Of a stretch of 36,385 nt of DNA, positions 9,701 through 20,381 are shown in pieces; position 1 is the stretch's first letter; every line of letters begins with the position of its first letter. The DNA is taken from contig JAUCBJ010004947.1 of the NCBI GenBank assembly GCA_032718475.1, positions 1-36,385 on the forward strand, given 5' to 3'. Under the pieces are notes generated by a model. That model saw nothing but the letters and a program-made list of their open reading frames with translations, searched no databases and had not been told where the DNA came from. The translations under genes were made by a program, and so were the position numbers. The DNA is from Nemertoderma westbladi. Its lineage: Eukaryota > Xenacoelomorpha > Nemertodermatida > Nemertodermatidae.

Positions 9701-12700
9701 GATATTCTGGACACATTCACTAACCTCTTCTTGCAATAGAACAACGATATTCTGGACACATTCACTAACCTCTTCTTGCAATAAAACAACGATATTCTGG
9801 ACACATTCACTAACCTCTTCTTGCAATAGAACAACGATATTCTGGACATATTCACTAACCTCTTCTTGCAATTAGAACAACGATATTCTGGACACATTCA
9901 CTAACCTCTTCTTGCAATAGAATAACGATATTCTTTCTGGACACATTCACTAACCTCTTCTTGCAATAAAACAACGATATTCTGGACACATTCACTAACC
10001 TCTTCTTGCAATTAGAACAACGATATTCTGGACACATTCACTAACCTCTTCTTGCAATAGAATAACGATATTCTGGACACATTCACTAACCTCTTCTTGC
10101 AATAAAACAACGATATTCTGGACACATTCACTAACCTCTTCTTGCAATAGAACAACGATATTCTGGACACATTCACTAACCTCTTCTTGCAATAGAACAA
10201 CGATATTCTGGACACAATCACTAACCTCTTCTTGCAATAAAACAACGATATTCTGGACACATTCACTTACCTCTTCTTGCAATAAAACAACGATATTCTG
10301 GACACATTTACTAACCTCTTCTTGCAATAAAACAACGATATTCTGGACACATTCACTAACCTCTTCTTGCAATAGAACAACGATATTCTGGACACATTTA
10401 CTAACCTCTTCTTGCAATAGAACAACGATATTCTGGACACATTCACTAACCTCTTCTTGCAATAGAACAACGATATTCTGGACACATTCACTAACCTCTT
10501 CTTGCAATAGAACAACGATATTCTGGACACATTCACTAACCTCTTCTTGCAATAGAACAACGATATTCTGGACACATTCACTAACCTCTTCTTGCAATAG
10601 AACAACGATATTCTGGACACATTCACTAACCTCTTCTTGCAATAGAACAACGATATTCTGGACACATTCACTAACCTCTTCTTGCAATAGAACAACGATA
10701 TTCTGGACACATTCACTAACCTCTTCTTGCAATAGAACAACGATATTCTGGACACATTCACTAACCTCTTCTTGCAATAAAACAACGATATTCTGGACAC
10801 ATTCACTAACCTCTTCTTGCAATAAAACAACGATATTCTGGACACATTCACTAACCTCTTCTTGCAATAAAACAACGATATTCTGGACACATTCACTAAC
10901 CTCTTCTTGCAATAAAACAACGATATTCTGGACACATTCACTAACCTCTTCTTGCAATAAAACAACGATATTCTGGACACATTCACTAACATCTTCTTGC
11001 AATAAAACAACGATATTCTGGACACATTCACTAACCTCTTCTTGCAATAGAACAACGATATTCTGGACACATTCACTAACCTCTTCTTGCAATAAAACAA
11101 CGATATTCTGGACACATTCACTAACCTCTTCTTGCAATAGAACAACGATATTCTGGACACATTCACTAACCTCTTCTTGCAATAAAACAACGATATTCTG
11201 GACACATTCACTAACCTCTTCTTGCAATAGAACAACGATATTCTGGACACATTCACTAACCTCTTCTTGCAATAAAACAACGATATTCTGGACACATTCA
11301 CTAACCTCTTCTTGCAATAGAACAACGATATTCAGGACACATTCACTAACCTCTTCTTGCAATTAGAACAACGATATTCTGGACACATTCACTAACCTCT
11401 TCTTGCAATTAGAACAACGATATTCTGGACACATTCACTAACCTCCTCTTGCAATTATAACAACGATATTCTGGACACATTCACTAACCTCTTCTTGCAA
11501 TAGAACAACGATATTCTGGACACATTCACTAATCTCTTCTTGCAATAAAACAACGATATTCTGGACACATTCACTAACCTCTTCTTGCAATAAAACAACG
11601 ATATTCTGGACACATTCACTAACCTCTTCTTGCAATAGAACAACGATATTCTGGACACATTCACTAACCTCCTCTTGCAATAAGAACAACGATATTCTGG
11701 ACACATTCACTACACTAACCTCTTCTTGCAATTGAACAACGATATTCTGGACACATTCACTAACCTCTTCTTGCAATTAGAACAACGATATTCTGGACAC
11801 ATTCACTACACTAACCTCTTCTTGCAATTGAACAACGATATTCTGGACACATTCACTAACCTCTTCTTGCAATTAGAACAACGATATTCTGGACACATTC
11901 ACTAACCTCTTCTTGCAATTAGAACAACGATATTCTGGACACATTCACTAACCTCCTCTTACAATTAGAACAACGATATTCTGTACACATTCACTAACCT
12001 CCTCTTGCAATAAGAACAACGATATTCTGGACACATTCACTACACTAACCTCTTCTTGCAATAGAACAACGATATTCTGGACACATTCACTACACTAACC
12101 TCTTCTTGCAATTGAACAACGATATTCTGGACACATTCACTAACCTCTTCTTGCAATTAGAACAACGATATTCTGGACACATTCACTAACCTCTTCTTGC
12201 AATTAGAACAACGATATTCTGGACACATTCACTAACCTCCTCTTACAATTAGAACAACGATATTCTGTACACATTCACTAACCTCCTCTTGCAATAAGAA
12301 CAACGATATTCTGGACACATTCACTACACTAACCTCCTCTTGCAATTAGAACAACGATATTCTGGACACATTCACTACACTAACCTCTTCTTGCAATAGA
12401 ACAACGATATTCTGGACACATTCACTCACCTCTTCTTGCAATTAGAACAACGATATTCTGGACACATTCACTAACCTCCTCTTGCAATTAGAACAACGAT
12501 ATTCTGGACACATTCACTACACTAACCTCTTCTTGCAATAGAACAACGATATTCTGGACACATTCACTAACCTCTTCTTGCAATTAGAACAACGATATTC
12601 TGGACACATTCAATAACCACTTCTTGCAATTAGAACAACGATATTCTGGACACATTCACTAACCTCCTCTTGCAATTAGAACAACGATATTCAGGACACA

Positions 12701-15700
12701 TTCACTAACCTCTTCTTGCAATTACAACAACGATATTCTGGACACATTCACTAACCTCTTCTTGCAATTAGAACAACGATATTCTGGACACATTCACTAA
12801 CCTCTTCTTGCAATAAAACAACGATATTCTGGACACAATCACTAACCTCTTCTTGCAATAGAACAACGATATTCTGGACACATTCACTAACCTCTTCTTG
12901 CAATAGAACAACGATATTCTGGACACATTCACTAACCTCTTCTTGCAATAGAACAACGATATTCTGGACACATTCACTAACCTCTTCTTGCAATAGAACA
13001 ACGATATTCTGGACACATTCACTAACCTCTTCTTGCAATAGAACAACGATATTCTGGACACATTCACTAACCTCTTCTTGCAATAGAACAACGATATTCA
13101 GGACACATTCACTAACCTCTTCTTGCAATTAGAACAACGATATTCTGGACACATTCACTAACCTCCTCTTGCAATTAGAACAACGATATTCTGGACACAT
13201 TCACTAACCTCTTCTTGCAATTAGAACAACGATATTCTGGACACATTCACTAACCTCTTCTTGCAATAAAACAACGATATTCTGGACACAATCACTAACC
13301 TCTTCTTGCAATAGAACAACGATATTCTGGACACATTCACTAACCTCTTCTTGCAATAGAACAACGATATTCTGGACACATTCACTAACCTCTTCTTGCA
13401 ATAGAACAACGATATTCTGGACACATTCACTAACCTCTTCTTGCAATAGAACAACGATATTCTGGACACATTCACTAACCTCTCCTTGCAATAGAACAAC
13501 GATATTCTGGACACATTCACTAACCTCCTCTTGCAATTAGAACAACGATATTCTGGACACATTCACTAACCTCCTCTTGCAATAGAACAACGATATTCTG
13601 GACACATTCACTAACCTCTTCTTGCAATAGAACAACGATAATCTGGACACATTCACTAACCTCCTCTTGCAATTAGAACAACGATATTCTGGACACATTC
13701 ACTAACCTCTTCTTGCAATAGAACAACGATATTCTGGACACATTCACTAACCTCTTCTTGCAATTAGAACAACGATATTCTGGACACATTCACTACCCTC
13801 TTCTTGCAATAGAACAACGATATTCTGGACACATTCACTAACCTCTTCTTGCAATAGAACAACGATATTCTGGACACATTCACTAACCTCTTCTTGCAAT
13901 AGAACAACGATATTCTGGACACAATCACTAACCTCTTCTTGCAATTAGAACAACGATATTCTGGACACATTCACTAACCTCTTCTTGCAATAGAACAACG
14001 ATATTCTGGACACATTCACTAACCTCTCCTTGCAATAGAACAACGATATTCTGGACACATTCACTAACCTCTTCTTGCAATAAAACAACGATATTCTGGA
14101 CACAATCACTAACCTCTTCTTGCAATAGAACAACGATATTCTGGACACATTCACTAACCTCTTCTTGCAATAGAACAACGATATTCTGGACACATTCACT
14201 AACCTCTTCTTGCAATAGAACAACGATATTCTGGACACATTCACTAACCTCTTCTTGCAATAGAACAACGATATTCTGGACACATTCACTAACCTCTTCT
14301 TGCAATAGAACAACGATATTCTGGACACATTCACTAACCTCCTCTTGCAATTAGAACAACGATATTCTGGACACATTCACTAACCTCTTCTTGCAATAGA
14401 ACAACGATATTCTGGACACATTCACTAACCTCCTCTTGCAATTAGAACAACGATATTCTGGACACATTCACTAACCTCTTCTTGCAATAGAACAACGATA
14501 TTCTGGACACATTCACTAACCTCTTCTTGCAATTAGAACAACGATATTCTGGACACATTCACTACCCTCTTCTTGCAATAGAACAACGATATTCTGGACA
14601 CATTCACTAACCTCTTCTTGCAATAGAACAACGATATTCTGGACACAATCACTAACCTCTTCTTGCAATTAGAACAAAGATATTCTGGACACATTCACTA
14701 ACCTCTCCTTGCAATAGAACAACGATATTCTGGACACAATCACTAACCTCTTCTTGCAATAGAACAACGATATTCTGGACACATTCACTAACCTCTTCTT
14801 GCAATAGAACAACGATATTCTGGACACATTCACTAACCTCTTCTTGCAATAGAACAACGATATTCTGGACACATTCACTAACCTCTTATTGCAATAGAAC
14901 AACGATATTCTGGACACATTCACTAACCTCTTCTTGCAATAGAACAACGATATTCTGGACACATTCACTAACCTCCTCTTGCAATTAGAACAACGATATT
15001 CTGGACACATTCACTAACCTCTTCTTGCAATATAACAACGATATTCTGGACACATTCACTAACCTCCTCTTGCAATTAGAACAACGATATTCTGGACACA
15101 TTCACTAACCTCTTCTTGCAATAGAACAACGATATTCTGGACACATTCACTAACCTCTTCTTGCAATTAGAACAACGATATTCTGGACACATTCACTACC
15201 CTCTTCTTGCAATAGAACAACGATATTCTGGACACATTCACTAACCTCCTCTTGCAATAGAACAACGATATTCTGGACACATTCACTAACCTCCTCTTGC
15301 AATTAGAACAACGATATTCTGGACACATTCACTAACCTCTTATTGCAATAGAACAACGATATTCTGGACACATTCACTAACCTCCTCTTGCAATTAGAAC
15401 AACGATATTCTGGACACATTCACTAACCTCTTCTTGCAATAGAACAACGATATTCTGGACACATTCACTAACCTCTTCTTGCAATTAGAACAACGATATT
15501 CTGGACACATTCACTACCCTCTTCTTGCAATAGAACAACGATATTCTGGACACATTCACTAACCTCTTCTTGCAATAGAACAACGATATTCTGGACACAT
15601 TCACTAACCTCCTCTTGCAATTAGAACAACGATATTCTGGACACATTCACTAACCTCTTCTTGCAATAGAACAACGATATTCTGGACACAATCACTAACC

Positions 15701-16065
15701 TCTTCTTGCAATTAGAACAACGATATTCTGGACACATTCACTAACCTCTTCTTGCAATTAGAACAACGATATTCTGGACACATTCACTAACCTCCTCTTG
15801 CAATTAGAACAACGATATTCTGGACACATTCACTAACCTCTTCTTGCAATAGAACAACGATATTCTGGACACATTCACTAACCTCCTCTTGTAATTAGAA
15901 CAACGATATTCTGGACACATTCACTAACCTCTTCTTGCAATTAGAACAACGATATTCTGGACACATTCACTAACCTCTTCTTGCAATAGAACAACGATAT
16001 TCTGGACACATTCACTAACCTCCTCTTGCAATAGAACAACGATATTCTGGACACATTCACTGATT
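6704..16065 (-). repeat. 9.4-kb minisatellite of 45/46-bp units derived from a PAPSS exon end plus splice donor
   Basis: About 205 units. On the minus strand each codes for SECVQNIVVLLQEE, the last helix of the APS kinase domain, and ends with GAAGAG/GTTAGTGAATG, a copy of the splice donor. The rightmost unit is the true end of the exon at 16020-16138, so the array was seeded there. There are three main variants: 45-bp units (CTATTGCAAGA) that keep the frame; 46-bp units (CTAATTGCAAGA) that shift the frame and place a TAG exactly on the donor (reading LIARRG-stop); and units with an extra five or so bases (CACTACACTAACC), frequent at 11700-12540. The block at 9995-11362 is about 30 consecutive in-frame 45-bp units (455 codons). 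The array takes up 9.36 of the 9.78 kb of this intron. Copy number may be distorted by assembly. Confidence 0.96.
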
Positions 16066-16138
16066 GTCATATTGGCGCCATCTACCGTTATATCAGGTCG
16101 TTCAGGCAAGTCGTATTTCTGATCTATTCCAGTAAAAC
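16020..16138 (-). CDS. PAPSS: PAPSS exon: C-terminal part of APS kinase, seed of the 45-bp array
   Basis: 119 nt, entered in phase 1 after TTTTAACAG and left in phase 0 at the first of many GTTAGT donors (16019). The translation is GFTGIDQKYDLPERPDI, then TVDGANMTISECVQNIVVLL and QEE. It matches the APS kinase C-terminus of PAPSS, where GFTGID follows the RDVKGLY.KARAG motif and the final helix ends in LLQE. Donor copies continue at 45/46-bp steps (last exonic base 15975, 15929 and so on). The first added copy is in frame, so using a farther donor would add a second 15-residue helix. The nearest donor reproduces the family length and is the one assumed here. Frame and phase agree with both neighbouring exons. 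Confidence 0.95.
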
Positions 16139-16253
16139 CTGTTAAAATAAATAAATATTAAATAAATATTGGAATATTTTGCACAACTATAAATAATGAT
16201 TACAGGAGTATGTAAAGCTTTACACTATGTGACTGTTGGGTTTTTGAATTAAC

Positions 16254-16392
16254 CTTTGATTTTTCCAGCACGAGCTTTCGCGTACAACCCCTTTACGTCA
16301 CGGGATTCACAGACAGCCAGTGGTGTGTCGACGAATACCTCGTAGAAAGGAAGCCCATTGTCTTGGTGCACCTTCCTCGCCTTCTTTCTGTC
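16254..16392 (-). CDS. PAPSS: PAPSS exon: APS kinase core
   Basis: 139 nt, entered in phase 0 after CATTTAG and left in phase 1 (AAAG/GTTAAT). The translation runs [20 protein letters not shown], then [20 protein letters not shown] and RAGKIKG. It contains the EVFVDTPL and [13 protein letters not shown] motifs of APS kinase, the enzyme that phosphorylates APS at the 3' position with ATP to give PAPS, the universal sulfate donor. The junction with the next exon rebuilds IK-GFTGID. The donor GTTAAT is weaker than that of the other exons. Confidence 0.95.
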
Positions 16393-17481
16393 CTAAATGG
16401 ATACAAAGAGATTCAGATAGTTCGATAGTTGGCGAGTTGTCAAGCAAATATACAGTAGTATACCTTGGTAATGTAATAAATGAGTCCCGCAAATAGTAAG
16501 AATTATAATTATTATTGTATATATTTCCAATTTCAAGAGAACGCAGCAAACCCCACCATAAGAAAGCTTCGCTAGATAATTAATTATTATTGAGTATAAA
16601 TTGTGCAGCTGATTATGAAACTGTAACCTGTGTTATTGACTATTATTATTTTAGTTAGTATTGCATGCACTGTAACCTGCTCCTTTCCCTTAATTGTTAA
16701 TTAGTAGGTGCAGATTCCACCCAAACATTTTAAATTCCGGCAAACAAAACAAGGGATTTGGTAAGTGTTTATTACACAATCCCATACTGTCTGTGTGGGG
16801 GAGCAAAATTACCAACTGCACGCCTCTGATTGCTTCTTACTTTAGATAGAATTAAAACGCAATAATTTTTCTTTTTGTTCAGAAGTGGAAAAAATGGGAG
16901 CGCGTCACCGGGGGTTGAACCAGCGCTATACGCACGTTTCGGCCTAACAGGCCTCATCTCCAATAATTTTTCTTGTCCGTTTAAATCCTTTTTTTGTCCT
17001 TTTTTTTACTTTTTATGTCCTCCAAAAATCTACAGTTAGGTTCCTTGCTACCTGTTTCTCTACTGCTGTTCTCTTAGGCTATAAGTACCGGTATTAGAGC
17101 ACTATTTTGCAGTATTGCATTGTATGTAGGTATAAACTATAAAGCATATGCCTTATAAATAATTATACTGCCTGACTGTATTATACTACATTACAGCATT
17201 AGGTACTGATTCACTGATACTGTGATATGTACAGTTGTAAATATGATAGGCCTAATTGCTGAATTGTGATAAGTCCATAGTATAAGTCGTTTTGTTTTAT
17301 TCACTGTTCAACTTTCTCCTGTTTTATTATGTGCAGTTTTATTTATACGCTTCTATGACAGCGGGTCTCCACCCACATAATATAATAATAATAATGATAA
17401 AGGTAATTTATTATTACAGTAATTTCAGAATTTTAGTACCGGTACCGGTTTTACATAGTTTATTGTTATGTTCATGACATA
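16393..17481. other. PAPSS intron, no gene seen
   Basis: AT-rich sequence. At about 16890-16960 there is a GC-rich patch whose minus strand has a B-box-like GGTTCAACCCC; no convincing A-box accompanies it, so it is not called as a SINE. The rest shows no coding signal. Confidence 0.4.
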
Positions 17482-18030
17482 GTTTATTGTTTTGGTTAGA
17501 AAATCCCGCCTCTGTAACATGCTCCTTTCCCTGATTTGGTAAAGTGGCCGTTTATTGTTTTGGTTAGAAAATCCCGCCTCTGTAACCCGCTCCTTTCCCT
17601 CAATTAGTTAAATGATCGCGTTTATTGTTTTGGTTAGAAAATCCCGCCTCTGTAACCTGCTCCTTTCCCTGATTTGGTAAAGTGACCGTTTATTGTTTTG
17701 GTTAGAAAGGCCTGCCTCTGTAACCCGCTCCTTTCCTTAATTTGGTATAGTGACTGTTTATTGTTTTGGTTAGAAAATCCCGCCTCTGTAACCCGCTCCT
17801 TTCCCTCAATTAGTTAAATGATCGCGTTTATTGTTTTGGTTAGAAAATCCCGCCTCTGTAACCTGCTCCTTTCCCTGATTTGGTAAAGTGACCGTTTATT
17901 GTTTTGGTTAGAAAGGCTAGCCTCTGTAACCTGCTCCTTTCCTTCATTTGGTAAAGTGACTGTTTATTGTTTTGGTTAGAAAATCCGGCCTTAACCTGCT
18001 CCTTTCCATCAATTGGTAATTGTTTTTGGC
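17482..18030. repeat. 68/70-bp minisatellite with about 206-bp higher-order period
   Basis: About eight copies beginning GTTTATTGTTTTGGTTAGAA, at 17482, 17550, 17620, 17688, 17756, 17826, 17894 and 17962. Spacings are 68, 70, 68, 68, 70, 68 and 68. The 70-bp form, with CAATTAGTTAAATGATCGCG, recurs one copy in three, giving a higher-order unit of about 206 bp. The last copy is degenerate. It lies in the intron between the exons at 18522 and 16392. Confidence 0.9.
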
Positions 18031-18295
18031 TATAAAATGAGTGTTTTGCTACGTCATGTGGTAATCGATTATCGACAACAACCACAAACTATTAAATTTA
18101 GAGTCTTTTACCACAGGCGCATATGGAAATCTAGCTCATAGTCTATAAATCATGGAATTTTGAATGTTTTGGAACAGGCATAGTGAAACCAACTGTCCGA
18201 CAGACCAGAAATAAACAAATTTTGAATGTTTTGGCATAGGCATGTTGAAATCAACTAACTGTCTGACAGTCCAGAAATCAGCAGTCTGACAGTTT

Positions 18296-18432
18296 GAAGA
18301 AATGCATACATAAAAAGTCATTAAAAGGACAATAAAAGTCATTAAAGGGACAACAAAAGTCATTAAAAGGACAACAAAAGACATTATGCACAATTTGTTA
18401 AAAAAGGAGGACAAAAAAGTCAAATAAAAGGA
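18296..18432. repeat. short degenerate repeat of about 20 bp
   Basis: Four to six imperfect copies of AAAAGTCATTAAAAGGACAA. No function apparent. Confidence 0.75.
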
Positions 18433-18521
18433 CATAAAAAATCACTGCCGAATTAAAACTGTCCTTGCGGAGACTGTACGCGTACGGCAACTACAGTAGT
18501 TATAGTAATTAGGAAACTCAC

Positions 18522-18642
18522 CCGAGAGAAGGGGCTGATGAAGGCAGTGATACAGACGGTTCCGCCGTCGGCGAACAATCGCGAAACCTCAGAGATTCTA
18601 CGAATATTCTCCTCCCGATCTTCTTCAGAGAAACCCAAATTC
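18522..18642 (-). CDS. PAPSS: PAPSS exon: APS-binding segment of APS kinase
   Basis: 121 nt, acceptor CATTTAG at 18643-18644 and donor CTCGG/GTGAGT at 18521. The first base completes the split codon from the P-loop exon. The translation is [20 protein letters not shown], then [20 protein letters not shown]. It is almost identical to the vertebrate segment LGFSPEDREENVRRIAEV..LFAD. and ITSFISP, which forms part of the APS/PAPS site. It leaves in phase 0, matching the next exon (DRKKAR). Confidence 0.97.
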
Positions 18643-18752
18643 CTAAATGAAATAGGAAAACGTTAAAGTAATGTTGGGTTGGTACGTCTGCGGAAAAAAT
18701 ATAAATAAAGAGACATAGTGAGTGTATTTAGTGAGTCTTTATTTAAGGGGGA

Positions 18753-18772
18753 GGGGGGTATATATACCCCCC
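18753..18772. repeat. perfect 20-bp GC/TA palindrome
   Basis: GGGGGGTATATATACCCCCC is a perfect self-complement without a loop. No neighbouring symmetric element explains it. Confidence 0.85.
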
Positions 18773-20381
18773 TGGTGATTTTTTTTAATTTGTTTATATC
18801 TCCAATATGGTTGAAAAATGCGCAGAAAACTACATACCACCGAAAAGAGAATGAACTAAAGTAGGCCTAAATAAAAATGTGAATACATTTTTTTTAGCGC
18901 CCCCTAACGGTTGGCGTAAGATTTAAAAAATGTCGCTAAAAAGACTACTCCTACGTTATTTCCCATTTTCAATTTTCGGAACCAGTATTTTAAATTTCAT
19001 AATATTCTTCGGCCACTTTTTTTATTTTCATTTTCTATTTCTAACAATTGGCAATTTTGTAAAAAAAATTTCAAAATTTTTTTAAAATTTAAAAAATCCA
19101 CGTTTTTTTATGTTTTTTCTTAAAAATAGAAATATTCTGAAATCAAAAAAAGTGGCCGAAGAATATTAAAGCTATTATATTTCCTTTCATAAAAATCAAA
19201 AATCACAAAAAAGGGTTAAGAAATGGCGGGGGTAGTGTTTTTTGTGTGAAAAATGTAATTCCGAAATAATTGCCTTTGAAGTTTGAAACTTCCCGCGCAA
19301 AAACTGTCTGTTAATATGTGATTTTGTTTACAAAAATTGGTAAAGAATAGTAGTCAATGTGGCTATAAAGCCAAATTTGATACTAGCTAATGTTCTATAA
19401 TATTTTAACGGTAGAAAAATAAAAATAAAAACCTTAACAATTTTCACAAAATATCGGATTTTTCGAATTACATAAATTTTCCACTGTGTTTACAATAAAA
19501 TATTCAAGTAGCTATTAAATTAAGACTGATTGGCTTGTAGTTTAGGACGCCATGTAGTTGCTAATAATTTAATGAATTACTCCACTATTGTGTTTCACTA
19601 CTGGCACACTGATTTACATTTATATTTCAGCTTTATATTAGAAAACCTCACCTAAAACGAACAATTAGTAAAAGCAGAAGATTTTGGAAATCTTTCAAGG
19701 GAATTTCGTGGATTTTTCCAAAAAGTTTAGTAAGGAAATTTTCGAGATGTTTCGTATTTTATGGCACTAGAACAAAATTTGTTGTTATAGAACATCATGT
19801 TTCTAGTCAAATAAAAATAGATAGTTAAAATATAAAAGAGTATACTATAAAAATTTCGGAGTGGGGTGTCCCCAAAACTTAGCTGTGCCGTATTTTCAAG
19901 ATAAGATAGTATATTTCTCTAATCTCTATTCATAACATATACGTATACGGGTAGAGCTAACAAGTATGTTTTGAGAAGACCCTGTCAAACTTTTTATTAG
20001 ATTTAGCTACTTATCTTTTGAATATGTTCTGGAAGTGTTAGCTATTAAGTTAGAAAAAATAATAGAATAAGGTTCCAGAATAGAATAAGGATTGCATATA
20101 AATCGTATGGGGATGTAATATGAATCGATTCTAAAAAATATAAGATGCAAATACATTATTTTTACAAAAATGCAGGGGGGATATAAATGTTAAGTAGAAA
20201 ATTATTATATGATGTGCATTCCGCAAAGTACTTTACAGTGTTCTGACCCTCGTATTGTTATTTGCATTCATTCGCTACGTTCGTTCATAGAACATACCAC
20301 TCGGATCAGCACACTGTAAATGACCACTTTACACGTACTGTAAGTATGTAATAAATAGTTATTACAGACCAGAAAGGGACA
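18773..20381. other. AT-rich intron upstream of the nested gene
   Basis: Long AT-rich stretch without coding signal. It contains the inverted repeat at 19001-19167. An octamer-like ATTTGCAT lies at about 20261. A splice-acceptor-like TTATTACAG lies 15-25 nt before the nested gene's start codon, so an upstream 5' UTR exon is possible. No TATA box could be assigned. Confidence 0.35.
19001..19167. repeat. inverted repeat with 23-bp perfect arms (possible MITE core)
   Basis: Left arm 19001-19023, starting AATATTCTTCGGCCAC, pairs perfectly with 19145-19167. A second, inner pairing of TTTCTATTT with AAATAGAAA is likely. Clean target-site duplications were not found. Confidence 0.7.

Noticed and set aside
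9995-11362. 455-codon minus-strand protein gene
   Set aside because: It is the in-frame run of 45-bp array units ending at a 46-bp unit; it has no independent start context or unique domain.
6714-16065. CRISPR-like array
   Set aside because: The units abut with no unique spacers, code for a PAPSS helix and sit in a eukaryotic intron.
16925-16950. relation of CACGTTTCGGCCTAACAGG to the Mutator-like termini
   Set aside because: About 13 matching bases only, no inverted partner or target-site duplication; may be chance.
16880-16960. second SINE on the minus strand
   Set aside because: Only a B-box-like GGTTCAACCCC; no good A-box, tail or duplication.
20340-20367. 28-nt intron before the nested gene's ATG (GTAAGT to TTACAG)
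   Set aside because: Too short for a spliceosomal intron; only the acceptor half might be real.
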